Positions 52,518-62,020 of a DNA stretch of 64,000 nt are shown here, in pieces. Both the position numbers and the translations under genes were made by a program. The first letter of the stretch is position 1. Each line of letters opens with the position of its first letter. Below the pieces are notes generated by a model. The model ran no database searches and was not told the origin of the DNA. It was given only the letters and a program-made list of their open reading frames with translations. This stretch comes from SIG565 sp045613385 (lineage in GTDB: Bacteria; Bacillota; Clostridia; Oscillospirales; Acutalibacteraceae): positions 1 through 64,000 of the forward strand of contig JAZLAW010000023.1 in assembly GCA_045613385.1 (NCBI GenBank). Reading direction: 5' to 3'.

Positions 52518-53111
52518 TTAAATACTCCTTTTAGAAATATTTTTTAACAGTTGTGTGAAATTATTTATAAATTCGGTTTTTTCACCATTGTTTTCGATTA
52601 CATAATCGCATTTTTCTTTATAAAAGCTATTGCTTTTACCTGCATTTATACGGTTTTGAGCTTGTTCGGCGGTAAGAAAATCGCGATTTACTATACGGGT
52701 AAATCTTATCGACTCATCGGCTACAACACCCACCGTAATATCGCACATTTTATCAGCGCCGCTTTCAAATAAGGTTGGAGCATCAAGCAATACATAATCC
52801 TTATCGCTTAAATTTATTAAACTTTCTATTTCTTCTACTATAAATGGGAGTACGGTTTTGTTTAAAAGCTCGGTACTTTCATTATTAAGAAAAGCCTTTG
52901 CAGCTAATTTTTTTCTGTCAATAGTATTGTTTGTTGATAAAATATCACTGCCAAAGGTAAGGCAAAGCCTTTCTTTTACCACATCTTTGTTCATAACACG
53001 GTGAGCGGTTTTATCGCAATCTATTACGTAAAAGCCTAGCTCTGCCGCAATAGCGGCAGCATCACTTTTACCCGCACCTGTTTGCCCTGTTAGTCCTAAA
53101 ACAAATTTCAT
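52518..53111 (-). CDS. coaE: Dephospho-CoA kinase
   Basis: A 197-residue kinase for the last step of coenzyme A synthesis. P-loop GQTGAGKS is at 8-15, and LLDAPTLFESG the family Walker B-like segment. Overlaps the end of sua5 by four bases, so translation is coupled. Confidence 0.95.
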   Translation of the reverse strand: MKFVLGLTGQTGAGKSDAAAIAAELGFYVIDCDKTAHRVMNKDVVKERLCLTFGSDILSTNNTIDRKKLAAKAFLNNESTELLNKTVLPFIVEEIESLINLSDKDYVLLDAPTLFESGADKMCDITVGVVADESIRFTRIVNRDFLTAEQAQNRINAGKSNSFYKEKCDYVIENNGEKTEFINNFTQLLKNISKRSI

Positions 53112-54127
53112 AGTACTATCACCTTAAATGCCGCGGCTCTTATAAGCCTGTTATAAACGGCAAGTCCTACACCGTTTTTACCCGGTGCGTGTATGTATGC
53201 CTTTTGAAAACCTTGTTTATCGATATCTCTGAGAACGGCAAACACATTCTGCGCTAAAGTCAGTTCATCATCCTTGCTGCCGTAAACAATAGACGGTATC
53301 TTAATATCTGTATCTTCACTAAAGATTACTGCCACAGCATCTGTTTGCTCTTTTACAAATTCTGCAAACTCACTGGCACTGCCCTCAACCAAAAATACTT
53401 CGGCTTTGGGTGCATAATGTTTATATTTCATACCGGGGGATGCTGCTTGTGCGCCACTTTCCAATTCATTTAATACTGCGCTATCAATATGCACCTTGCC
53501 CATCGCATTTTCAAGTTGTTCGTGAGTTACAGCGCCCGGTCTTAAAAGGCGCGGCGTATCACCAACAAGCGATATTACGGTAGACTCAACACCAATGGTG
53601 CAGTCGTGGGACTTTACCACGGCATCAATTTTACCTGACAAATCTTCTATAACGTGTTGGGCTGTGGTAGGACTGGGCTTTCCCGAAATATTGGCAGAAG
53701 GTGCCGCTATAGGCAAATGTGACACCGATATTATTTCTCGCGCAATTTCATCCGACGGCATTCTTACCGCCACAGTACTCATACCGCGACTTACATTCTC
53801 ACAAATGCCTTGTCCTTTTTTGAGCACCATAGTCAAAGGTCCCGGCCAAAAAAGCTCCGCTAATCGATATGCTACGTCAGGGATATCAACCGCTACATCT
53901 TCCAACATATCCATATTGGCAATATGAACAATAAGCGGATTATCCTGCGGTCTGCCCTTGGCTTCAAACACCTTATCAATCGCCGCATTATCCCGAGCAG
54001 ATGCCGCAAGTCCATAAACCGTCTCGGTAGGTATTGCGACAACTCCGCCACTTTTTAAAATTTGTGAAACACGTACAATTTCTTCTTTCTGAGTTGTACT
54101 GTTTATTTCAATAATTTCTGTTATCAT
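53108..54127 (-). CDS. sua5: Threonylcarbamoyl-AMP synthase (Sua5 type)
   Basis: A 339-residue enzyme for t6A37 of tRNA, using threonine, bicarbonate and ATP. The YrdC domain fills about 10-205 (GGVVAIPTETVYGLAA, KGRPQDNPL, SAPSANISGKPSPT), then a C-terminal Sua5 domain that short TsaC lacks. Its product is the substrate later modified by MtaB, whose gene is at 38384. Between prfA and coaE. Confidence 0.95.
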   Translation of the reverse strand: MITEIIEINSTTQKEEIVRVSQILKSGGVVAIPTETVYGLAASARDNAAIDKVFEAKGRPQDNPLIVHIANMDMLEDVAVDIPDVAYRLAELFWPGPLTMVLKKGQGICENVSRGMSTVAVRMPSDEIAREIISVSHLPIAAPSANISGKPSPTTAQHVIEDLSGKIDAVVKSHDCTIGVESTVISLVGDTPRLLRPGAVTHEQLENAMGKVHIDSAVLNELESGAQAASPGMKYKHYAPKAEVFLVEGSASEFAEFVKEQTDAVAVIFSEDTDIKIPSIVYGSKDDELTLAQNVFAVLRDIDKQGFQKAYIHAPGKNGVGLAVYNRLIRAAAFKVIVL

Positions 54128-54129
54128 TA

Positions 54130-55203
54130 CTACTGTTCATCCGCCTTTAACATTTCGGCACGATAGTGGGTTATAAGCGACTCGATAATTTCATCAATAT
54201 CTCCGTTTAAAATCTGTTCGATTTTATAAAGCGTGAGCCCGATACGGTGGTCGGTAACACGGCCTTGCGGATAGTTGTAAGTTCTTATCCTTTCGCTTCT
54301 ATCCCCCGTGCCTACCTGTGACTTACGGTCAGAAGCAATAGCATCATTCTGCTGTTGCATCATCATTTCATAAAGGCGTGAACGCAAAACTTTCATAGCC
54401 TTATCCTTGTTCTTGTGCTGACTTCTTTCATCCTGACACTCTACAACAAGGCCTGTCGGTAAATGGGTTATACGGATAGCCGATTCGGTCTTATTGACGT
54501 GCTGACCGCCGGCGCCACCTGCTCTATAGGTATCAATCTGTAAATCACTGGGATTGATTTCAACCTCGACATCTTCAGCTTCGGGAAGTACCGCAACCGT
54601 AACGGTTGAAGTATGAATTCTGCCTTGGGTTTCAGTTTCAGGCACACGCTGTACGCGATGAACACCGCTTTCATACTTAAGTCTTGAATAAGCGCCTTCT
54701 CCCTCTATCATAAAGCTGACTTCCTTATAACCGCCAAGCTCTGTTTCATTAGCGCTTACAATCTCGGTCTTCCAACGTCTTGCTTCTGCATACATAGAAT
54801 ACATACGCATAAGGCTACCGGCAAAGAGTGCCGCTTCTTCTCCACCTGCACCCCCACGGATTTCAACGATAACGTTTTTATCATCATTAGGGTCACGCGG
54901 CAGAAGAAGTATTTTAAGCTCTTCTGATGTTTCCTCTATTTTTTGTTTTGCACTTTCCAGTTCTTCTTCTACAAGTTCCTTGAAATCTTTATCCAAACCG
55001 CCCGCATCAAGAAGTTCCCTGGCTTCCGATTCACTTTTCTTTGCCGCAGAATATTCACGGTACTTTTCAACTATCGGAGACAACTGCTTATGTTCCTTCA
55101 TAAGTTTCTTGAAAAGTTCATTATCAGATACCGTTTCGGGTTTTGTGAGTTCCACCCCTATTTCTTCAAATCTCTCTTCAACCGATTTTAATTTATCAAA
55201 CAT
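54130..55203 (-). CDS. prfA: Peptide chain release factor 1
   Basis: A 357-residue factor reading UAA and UAG. GGQ is at 232-234 in RAGGAGGQHVNKTES, and the codon-recognition stretch is HTSTVTVAVLPEAE. GGAGGEEA near 117-123 is conserved. No prmC methyltransferase gene follows here, though GGQ is a methylation target. Confidence 0.97.
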   Translation of the reverse strand: MFDKLKSVEERFEEIGVELTKPETVSDNELFKKLMKEHKQLSPIVEKYREYSAAKKSESEARELLDAGGLDKDFKELVEEELESAKQKIEETSEELKILLLPRDPNDDKNVIVEIRGGAGGEEAALFAGSLMRMYSMYAEARRWKTEIVSANETELGGYKEVSFMIEGEGAYSRLKYESGVHRVQRVPETETQGRIHTSTVTVAVLPEAEDVEVEINPSDLQIDTYRAGGAGGQHVNKTESAIRITHLPTGLVVECQDERSQHKNKDKAMKVLRSRLYEMMMQQQNDAIASDRKSQVGTGDRSERIRTYNYPQGRVTDHRIGLTLYKIEQILNGDIDEIIESLITHYRAEMLKADEQ

Positions 55204-55205
55204 TA

Positions 55206-55394
55206 TTAATGTTCTTCCTTTCGTTCTATCTGCTTTATATGTTTTTCACACTTACTGCGCGGAAGCATAACTTCGTGTCCGCATCCGACACATTTGATTT
55301 TAAAATCCATACCAATGCGCAGTACAGTAAAACGGTTTGCTCCGCACGGGTGCTGTTTTTTCATTATTAAAATGTCGCCTAACCTTACGTCCAA
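55206..55394 (-). CDS. DUF951 protein
   Basis: A 62-residue protein of the DUF951 family: MDVRLGDILIMKKQHPCG, FTVLRIGMDFKIKCVGCGHEVMLPR. A CxxC pair (CVGC) and other cysteines suggest zinc binding. Function unknown. The start is TTG at 55394, with GGAGAG upstream. First gene of the operon that runs through prfA to DUF1653, with gaps of at most two bases. Confidence 0.9.
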   Translation of the reverse strand: MDVRLGDILIMKKQHPCGANRFTVLRIGMDFKIKCVGCGHEVMLPRSKCEKHIKQIERKEEH

Positions 55395-55425
55395 AACAAA
55401 CTCTCCTATAAATATATTCTTTAAT

Positions 55426-55454
55426 ATTATACTCTATTTTACCTTTAAAGGCAA
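55426..55454 (-). promoter_or_regulatory. Promoter of the DUF951-prfA operon
   Basis: Minus strand: -35 TTGCCT (55449-55454), 17-base spacer, -10 TATAAT (55426-55431). Confidence 0.75.
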
Positions 55455-55461
55455 TATTTTC

Positions 55462-55490
55462 TTGATAAAGATATAAATTAATGGTAAAAT
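55462..55490 (+). promoter_or_regulatory. Promoter of yhaO-yhaN
   Basis: -35 TTGATA (55462-55467), 17-base spacer, -10 TAAAAT (55485-55490); divergent from the DUF951 promoter. Confidence 0.7.
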
Positions 55491-55521
55491 CATATATATA
55501 AATATTTATGGGGTGAAACAC

Positions 55522-56661
55522 GTGTCGGACAAGCTACGAATTTTGCATACTGCAGACCTGCATTTAGGGGCAGAATTTTCTTCTTTGCCGGGGGACAAAA
55601 GAAATATCCGCCAGGCAGAACTTATTATAACTTGTGAAAATATTTTTAAAATCTGCAGGGATAATAAAATCGATTTATTACTCCTTGCGGGAGATGTTTT
55701 CGAAAACAACTCGGTAAGTGAAAAGGTTATCGAAGCTTTTTTGGCCGCATGTCAAAAAGCGCCTGATACCACCGTCATATTTGCCGCCGGTAACCACGAC
55801 CCCATCACCTGTGACTCACCATTTTTAAAATATAAGTTACCGCAAAACCTTATAGTTTTAGGCGATAACGACCAATGTGTACCGTTGGCAGAAAAAGGTG
55901 TACGTATATACGGAAAATCTTTCAGCAGCGTGTATATGTCGGGTGAAAGCCGTTTCTCACTAACCCCGGAAGATGATGAACTTATCAATATTTTAGTGCT
56001 TCACGGAGATATGGGTGCGGACCTATCGGGAGTTTACAATCCCATCTCGTTAGATTTTATAGCTGATAGCAAAATGGATTATATAGCTCTTGGCCACGTA
56101 CACGAATTCTCTGGTATCAAAAAAGCAGGAAATGTCTGCTATGCTTATCCGGGCACTCCCGAACCACACGGTTTTGATGAAACCGGACCAAAAGGTGTAA
56201 TTTGCGGTGAAATCAGTAAGCACAACTGCCTTCTGTCATTTGTAGAAACCGCAACCCGAAAGTATCTTGAAGAAAAAGTGGATATTACAGGACTTTATAC
56301 ATCCGCTGAAATTGCCGACAGTATTTTATCTGTCCTTAAAGAAAGAAACCCTAAAAATTACGAAAAAAATCTCTATAAGATTATACTTACAGGTAAAATA
56401 TCTGAACACACACACATAAACTGTGCAGAAATTTTAAGCAGACTGGGCGATTCTCTTTTCTTCGCTAAAATAAAAGACAGAACAGAGCTCGATGTAAACC
56501 TTGAACTTTTAGCAGAAGAATTTTCATTAAAAGGCAAATTTGTTAAAAATATGCTAACTAAAATAGCATCAAATCCCGAAAATGCCGAGCAGTTAAAACG
56601 CGCATTACAAATAGGGCTTAAAGCCTTTTCTTCGGAGGTTAAGTTCAATGAAAATCAATAG
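55522..56661 (+). CDS. yhaO: YhaO/SbcD-like DNA repair exonuclease subunit
   Basis: A 379-residue metallophosphoesterase nuclease. Motifs are HTADLHLG (D and H ligands, 9-16), LLAGDVFE, AAGNHDP, VLHGDMG and LGHVH. It pairs with the ATPase at 56648, as SbcD with SbcC, to process DNA ends. GTG at 55522 is preferred to a GTG three codons earlier because GGGGTGA then lies at a normal distance. Confidence 0.88.
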   Translation: MSDKLRILHTADLHLGAEFSSLPGDKRNIRQAELIITCENIFKICRDNKIDLLLLAGDVFENNSVSEKVIEAFLAACQKAPDTTVIFAAGNHDPITCDSPFLKYKLPQNLIVLGDNDQCVPLAEKGVRIYGKSFSSVYMSGESRFSLTPEDDELINILVLHGDMGADLSGVYNPISLDFIADSKMDYIALGHVHEFSGIKKAGNVCYAYPGTPEPHGFDETGPKGVICGEISKHNCLLSFVETATRKYLEEKVDITGLYTSAEIADSILSVLKERNPKNYEKNLYKIILTGKISEHTHINCAEILSRLGDSLFFAKIKDRTELDVNLELLAEEFSLKGKFVKNMLTKIASNPENAEQLKRALQIGLKAFSSEVKFNENQ

Positions 56662-58987
56662 CATTCATATCTTCGGCTTTGGTAAATTCAAAGATTTTAA
56701 ATTGGATTTCAATGATACTTTCAATCTCATATATGGAAAAAATGAAAACGGAAAAACCACTATTGCCGAATTTATAAAAATGATGTTCTACGGTAGCAAA
56801 CCCAGAATTACCGATGTTTTTAAAAACCCGAGAACAAAATACAAACCACTTGATGGCGGTGCGATGGCAGGTAGTATAACCTTCGAACATTCAGGTTATA
56901 TTTATCGACTTGAACGTGAATTCCGCTCAAGTAATGCAACCGATAAAATTACTCTTTATAACTTGGATTTGGGCACAAGCGAGACCTTATCAGGTAACAG
57001 CGATATAGGAAGCCGCTTTTTCGGTGTAGGCTTTGGCGCTTTTGAAAAAAGTGTATTTATTTCAAACTCTGTGGCTTTTGAAAAAGACAGTGATGCTGAT
57101 GACGATATCAACTCAAAACTGTCAAATATATCAAATACAGGAGATGAAAATGTATCCTTTGAAGCGGTATCATCCCGTATCACAGCCGCTATGGAAGAAA
57201 TAAAAACAAAAACAGGTCGCGGTGGAAACTTGGTTAAACTCGAAAATGCAATCATCAGACTTGATGAAGAAATGTCGGCAGACAAAGAAAAATTAGCTGA
57301 GCGCGATGCTTTGGAATTAAAAATCGACGAATTGACAATTAAGCTCGACTCTCTTTCGCGTGATAAAAAAGAGTGTTTTGAACGACTTAAATCTGCCGAA
57401 AAATTAGAGATAAAAACAAAGCTCCAAGAATTCGTACGTGTTGCCGAAGAATTCGAAGCCTTAGAAAAAACCATAACTCTATCCGACGGTGTGGTTGCGG
57501 ACAAAATTTTTTGCGATAAGTTAGATGAACTTCTAAGCTCGACAGAAAAAAGCGTGGAACTTTGTGATATGCTATCGGCAGAAGTAAACAGGCTTACTGC
57601 CGAAGTCTGCACCCTGGATGAAAACGATAATACAGACACAGGCGAAACTCTTGAAGCACAACTTTATGAATGTGAAAACCAAATTTCCCGATTGCAAAAA
57701 GAGAATGATGATTTAAAAATAGAAATTATACAGTGTGGCGAAAAGCTTAAAAACTCAAAGTCTAAAACCAATGTGCCGCTTTTAGTTATCGGTTTACTGC
57801 TCATCTGTCTGGCGGTATTTGGCGGAATTTTTATAGAGAAATTCCTATTTACCTTTTCGGGTATAGGTGTTATCTTATTTTCTATGGCATTTATTTTAAA
57901 GGGTAAACCCGATAATTCTGCACTTAATTTAAAAATGCAGACCTTAATGGGAACGGGTGAAAATATAAACAGAGAAATTGAAGAAAACACCAAAAAGCAA
58001 ACCGAATTAAGAGAAAAAATGCAAAAAATAGCCGTAGAAAAGGCAACCAACAAATCTCTTTTAGGCGAAAAGAAGGAACGACTGATTGAGAAAAGAACCG
58101 CACTTTTAGAAGCTCAAAACACTTCAGCGGCGGCCCTTTCACAATTACTTGCCTTTTCCTCACAGTTGAGCATAACACCTGATATTACATCGGCTAAAGA
58201 AAATTTAGCCCTGATAAACCGCAATTTACAGGAAATGGGCAGACTTAAAGTTGCCGCAGAATATGCCGCAAAGGGTACAGGATGCAAAAATCTTAAGGAA
58301 GCCAAGGAAAGATTATCATTTATAAATTTAAGTGATGACGGTGCTATCGGCTCATTGGACACATTAAAAGAAGAATTAAATAAAATCACCGAAGATTATA
58401 ATGCGGTATCTCGCGAACTCGCGGTTCTTAAAGCCGAAGCCCGTTCAGCTTTTATAGGTCTTAAGGTTCCGGCAGAATATGAAAGAGAAAAAAACGAACT
58501 CTTAACACAAAAAGCCGAACAACTTGACTACTACGAAACACTCTCGGTGGCACACGAAGCATTAAGTGAAGCCTTCGCCGAAGTCCGCAGAAGTTTTAGC
58601 GGTGTATTGGAAAACAGAGCCTTAAAGCTCTTATCTCAGGTCACAAATGAAAAATATAACGGCATTTCGGTATCAAAAAACTTTGATATTTCGGTTTCCG
58701 ATAAGGAGAATTTTGGTACACACGGACTCCAATATCTTAGCAAAGGCGCTATGCACCAGGCATATTTTTCACTGCGTTTGGCTCTTGCAGAATTGATCGG
58801 TCAGGAATCAGGGTCGCTACCGATTATTCTTGATGATGCTTTCTCACAATATGATGATGAACGCCTTAAAACCGCTATGGAATTTTTGAAGAAATATAGC
58901 GAAAATTCGCAAATAATCTTTTTTACCTGCCACAATGATTGCCGAGAAGCTGCAGAAAACGCGAGTGCTAAAATAATTAATCTATAA
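56648..58987 (+). CDS. yhaN: YhaN-like SMC-type ATPase with membrane segments
   Basis: A 779-residue ATPase. Walker A GKNENGKTT is at 30-38; long coiled coils follow; the signature LSKGAMHQAYFSLRLAL and Walker B PIILDDAFSQYD are near the C-terminus. Two hydrophobic helices interrupt the coiled coil at about 374-417, as in Bacillus YhaN, so the hinge end is probably membrane-attached. No zinc-hook CxxC is seen. The ATG lies 14 bases inside the nuclease gene, behind GGAGG. Confidence 0.85.
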   Translation: MKINSIHIFGFGKFKDFKLDFNDTFNLIYGKNENGKTTIAEFIKMMFYGSKPRITDVFKNPRTKYKPLDGGAMAGSITFEHSGYIYRLEREFRSSNATDKITLYNLDLGTSETLSGNSDIGSRFFGVGFGAFEKSVFISNSVAFEKDSDADDDINSKLSNISNTGDENVSFEAVSSRITAAMEEIKTKTGRGGNLVKLENAIIRLDEEMSADKEKLAERDALELKIDELTIKLDSLSRDKKECFERLKSAEKLEIKTKLQEFVRVAEEFEALEKTITLSDGVVADKIFCDKLDELLSSTEKSVELCDMLSAEVNRLTAEVCTLDENDNTDTGETLEAQLYECENQISRLQKENDDLKIEIIQCGEKLKNSKSKTNVPLLVIGLLLICLAVFGGIFIEKFLFTFSGIGVILFSMAFILKGKPDNSALNLKMQTLMGTGENINREIEENTKKQTELREKMQKIAVEKATNKSLLGEKKERLIEKRTALLEAQNTSAAALSQLLAFSSQLSITPDITSAKENLALINRNLQEMGRLKVAAEYAAKGTGCKNLKEAKERLSFINLSDDGAIGSLDTLKEELNKITEDYNAVSRELAVLKAEARSAFIGLKVPAEYEREKNELLTQKAEQLDYYETLSVAHEALSEAFAEVRRSFSGVLENRALKLLSQVTNEKYNGISVSKNFDISVSDKENFGTHGLQYLSKGAMHQAYFSLRLALAELIGQESGSLPIILDDAFSQYDDERLKTAMEFLKKYSENSQIIFFTCHNDCREAAENASAKIINL

Positions 58988-59020
58988 CAAAAAAGGAAGG
59001 GTTTCTACCCTTCCTTTTTT
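58988..59020. terminator. Bidirectional terminator, yhaN/proS
   Basis: Stem AAAAAAGGAAGGGT/ACCCTTCCTTTTTT, loop TTCT, between convergent genes. Confidence 0.92.
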
Positions 59021-59028
59021 CATTTCTA

Positions 59029-60462
59029 TTAATAAGCCTTGCCCCAATAGAGCATCTTATCGGCTTTTTTGCCGCAGCAGACACAAGTGTCTCCGATTTT
59101 TTCTCCATCAAACGGAATACAACGTGAAGTAATTCCTGCAGTTTCCTTAAGTTTATCTTCGCATTCGCGTTCGCCACACCACATAGCTTTGATAAAGCCG
59201 GGTTTATTTTCTGCGATAAAGCAAATCTCTTCAAGATTGTTCGCAGTATAGGTCATACTCTCTCTACGCTCATAGGCTTTCTTAAACAATCCATCACGAA
59301 CAGCGTTTAAGAGTTTGGGGATTTCTGTTTCTAAATTATCAAGACTAACCGTAATCTTTTCACCGTTATCACGTCTTGCAATTACGCAACTGTTGTTTTC
59401 TATATCACGCGGACCGATTTCAAGTCTAAGCGGTACACCCTTCATCTCATACTCTGCAAATTTCCAACCCGGTGACTGCTCGGACAAATCAATCTTAGCG
59501 CGGCAGATTTTCTTAATTCTCTCGCAAACTTCATTTGCCTTTTCACTAACGCCTTCTTTATGTGAAGCAATAGGAACAACCACACACTGTATCGGTGCTA
59601 TTGCGGGTGGAAGAACAAGACCGTTATCATCGCCGTGAGTCATAATAATCGCGCCGATAAGTCTGGTTGATACGCCCCAGGAAGTCTGGAAAGGTGTAGA
59701 AAGTTTGTTTTCCTTATCGGTAAACTGTATGCCAAAAGCCTTAGCAAAACCATCACCAAAGAAATGTGAAGTGCCCGACTGCAAAGCCTTACCATCGTGC
59801 ATCATAGCTTCGATTGTATATGTATTTACAGCCCCTGCAAAACGTTCTTTCTCGGTCTTTACGCCCTTAATAACAGGGATAGCAAGATATTCTTCGGCAA
59901 ATTTTGCATAGACATCAAGCATTTGTATTGTCTCTGCCTGTGCTTCCTCGGCAGTTGCGTGAATGGTATGGCCTTCCTGCCAATGAAATTCGCGCGAACG
60001 TAGGAACGGACGGGTTGTTTTTTCCCAACGAACAACACTACACCACTGGTTATAGAGTTTCGGTAAATCACGCCAGGAATGAATTATATTTTTATAATGG
60101 TCACAGAACAAGGTTTCAGATGTAGGACGGACGCAAAGGCGCTCTTCCAATTTTTCATTACCGCCGTGTGTTACCCAGGCAACTTCGGGAGCAAAACCTT
60201 CAACGTGGTCCTTCTCCTTTTCTAAAAGTCCTTCGGGAATAAACATAGGCATTGAAACGTTCTCGTGACCTGTTTCTTTAAACATACCATCCATTATTCT
60301 CTGAATATTTTCCCAGATTGCCCAACCGTAAGGACGAATAATCATACATCCCTTAACCGATGAATAGTCAATAAGTTCTGCCTTTACAACTACATCGGTA
60401 TACCATTTTGCAAAATCTTCATCCATAGAAGTAATTTCTTTTACTAATTTTTCTTTAGCCAT
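59029..60462 (-). CDS. proS: Prolyl-tRNA synthetase, archaeal/eukaryotic type
   Basis: A 477-residue class II synthetase. It lacks the editing insertion of the bacterial type and ends in a zinc-type domain (CVCCGKK) with a C-terminal tyrosine, the type 3 pattern. Motif 2 is LRSREFHWQEGHT and PTSETLF the substrate loop. ATG at 60462 follows GGTGA; an upstream alternative start is rejected. Confidence 0.95.
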   Translation of the reverse strand: MAKEKLVKEITSMDEDFAKWYTDVVVKAELIDYSSVKGCMIIRPYGWAIWENIQRIMDGMFKETGHENVSMPMFIPEGLLEKEKDHVEGFAPEVAWVTHGGNEKLEERLCVRPTSETLFCDHYKNIIHSWRDLPKLYNQWCSVVRWEKTTRPFLRSREFHWQEGHTIHATAEEAQAETIQMLDVYAKFAEEYLAIPVIKGVKTEKERFAGAVNTYTIEAMMHDGKALQSGTSHFFGDGFAKAFGIQFTDKENKLSTPFQTSWGVSTRLIGAIIMTHGDDNGLVLPPAIAPIQCVVVPIASHKEGVSEKANEVCERIKKICRAKIDLSEQSPGWKFAEYEMKGVPLRLEIGPRDIENNSCVIARRDNGEKITVSLDNLETEIPKLLNAVRDGLFKKAYERRESMTYTANNLEEICFIAENKPGFIKAMWCGERECEDKLKETAGITSRCIPFDGEKIGDTCVCCGKKADKMLYWGKAY

Positions 60463-60515
60463 TTTTATCACCAACGATTATTATAGTTTAAAACTTATAT
60501 TTTTGCAACACTTAT

Positions 60516-61604
60516 TTAAAGTGCGTTATCTTCCGCTAAAAGCATTGTAACAGCAACCGCTACCGCCGCCTCAACTGCCGGCAGCGCACGTGGCACTATA
60601 CACGGGTCGTGTCGGCCTTCAATTTGAAGCATTACGTTTTCTTTTGTTGCTATATTAACCGTATTTTGCGGCTTATATATAGATGGCGTGGGTTTCAGTG
60701 CTGCACGGACTATTATCGGCATACCTGTAGTCATACCGCCCGCAATTCCGCCACAATTATTGGTTGCAGTAACAATATTGCCATCCTTATAGTAATAACT
60801 GTCGTTAGCTTCGCTACCGCGAAGATATGAAAACTCAAATCCTGCGCCGAAAGAGACTCCCTTTACAGCAGGGACGCCATAAACCACCGAAGAAATTATA
60901 TTTTCGACACCGCGGAACATATGATTTCCTATGCCTATGGGCATTCCGATAACCGCGATTTCTACAGTACCGCCTATACTGTCACCATCAAGTTTTGCAT
61001 CTTCTATAACCCGGCGCATATCTTCTTTTGCTTCATCACTTACAGTAGAAAAATACTGACTTGATAGATTGTCCAATAAATCTTTATTAACCGACACTCC
61101 GTCAAATGCCATATCAAAGCAGTCTCCGATATTATAAACGTGGCCGCCAACGGTTATTCCGCGGCGAGAAAGAATCTGTCGGCAAATGGCACCAATAGCA
61201 GTGAGCGGCGCCGTCATTCTTCCCGAAAAATGTCCACTACCGTTCATATCTGCCTCACCGCCGTATTTTACAAAAGCAGGATAGTCGGCATGACTGGGGC
61301 GCGGTGTGAATTTAAGATTATCATAGTCACGCGATTTTGTGTTGGTGTTCTCTATCCTTATCCTTATTTCTTCTCCTGTAGTAACACCATTTTCTATACC
61401 CGACACTATAATAACTTTATCTGCTTCTCTACGTGACGTGGCGGTGGGGTCCTGTCCCGGTGCTCGACGGCTCATCTGCACGGCTAACTCTTGTTCGTTT
61501 ATTTTTTCTCCCTTTGGCACTCCAGAAAGAGTCCCTTCAATAAAGGGTGTATGGCTTCCACCCGAAACCGAAATTTTGATTTTTCCACCAATTTCTGATA
61601 TCAA
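60516..61604 (-). CDS. aroC: Chorismate synthase, divergent N-terminus
   Basis: A 362-residue FMN enzyme for the last shikimate step. RPSHADY (H105), SGRMTAP and GGIAGGMTTG are typical, and RRAPGQDPTATSRREAD fits the N-terminal signature. The first motif reads SGGSHTPF instead of the usual FGESHG; its histidine (H18) remains. The start is TTG at 61604, with AGGTGA upstream; no ATG fits. No other aro gene is near. Confidence 0.88.
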   Translation of the reverse strand: MISEIGGKIKISVSGGSHTPFIEGTLSGVPKGEKINEQELAVQMSRRAPGQDPTATSRREADKVIIVSGIENGVTTGEEIRIRIENTNTKSRDYDNLKFTPRPSHADYPAFVKYGGEADMNGSGHFSGRMTAPLTAIGAICRQILSRRGITVGGHVYNIGDCFDMAFDGVSVNKDLLDNLSSQYFSTVSDEAKEDMRRVIEDAKLDGDSIGGTVEIAVIGMPIGIGNHMFRGVENIISSVVYGVPAVKGVSFGAGFEFSYLRGSEANDSYYYKDGNIVTATNNCGGIAGGMTTGMPIIVRAALKPTPSIYKPQNTVNIATKENVMLQIEGRHDPCIVPRALPAVEAAVAVAVTMLLAEDNAL

Positions 61605-61639
61605 AAATTATCACCTGCCAAAAAAAATAAATAAAAATG

Positions 61640-61668
61640 TTGACAAATTATAAAAATGCACATATTAT
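61640..61668 (+). promoter_or_regulatory. Promoter of acpP
   Basis: -35 TTGACA (61640-61645), 17-base spacer, -10 TATTAT (61663-61668). Confidence 0.8.
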
Positions 61669-61749
61669 TCTATATAGGGAATCTTTCCCCAAAGAATTTA
61701 AATACCAACTTTAAGAATATTAATTGTTGATATTTTCAGGAGGATTTTT

Positions 61750-61977
61750 ATGGTTTTTGAAAGAATTAAAGAAATACTTGCCGACCAACTCGATTCGGAT
61801 ATCGATGCAATGACTATGGAATCAGACATTGCCAACGACTTGGGTGCGGACAGTTTGGATGTTGTTGAGTTACTTATGTCTATTGAAGATGAGTTCGATA
61901 TTGAAATTCCTGATGAAGAAATAGAAAATATCAAAACCATCGGTGACCTTGTAAAATATATCGAAAGCAACAAATAA
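61750..61977 (+). CDS. acpP: Acyl carrier protein
   Basis: A 75-residue acidic four-helix carrier. The phosphopantetheine serine is S35 in LGADSLDVVEL. It stands alone with its own promoter and terminator, away from any fab genes, so it may be the fatty-acid ACP or a dedicated one. AGGAGG ribosome site. Confidence 0.95.
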   Translation: MVFERIKEILADQLDSDIDAMTMESDIANDLGADSLDVVELLMSIEDEFDIEIPDEEIENIKTIGDLVKYIESNK

Positions 61978-61989
61978 ATTTGTCTTTCT

Positions 61990-62020
61990 ACAGACCGCTG
62001 TTTAGCGGTCTGTTTTTTTA
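61990..62020 (+). terminator. Terminator of acpP
   Basis: Stem ACAGACCGCT/AGCGGTCTGT with loop GTTT then TTTTTTT. It overlaps the last codons and stop of the convergent permease gene. Confidence 0.9.

Noticed and set aside
56956..57639. 227-codon minus-strand frame opposite yhaN
   Set aside because: Ser/Phe-rich mirror of the Glu/Lys-rich coiled coil, no ribosome site or motif.
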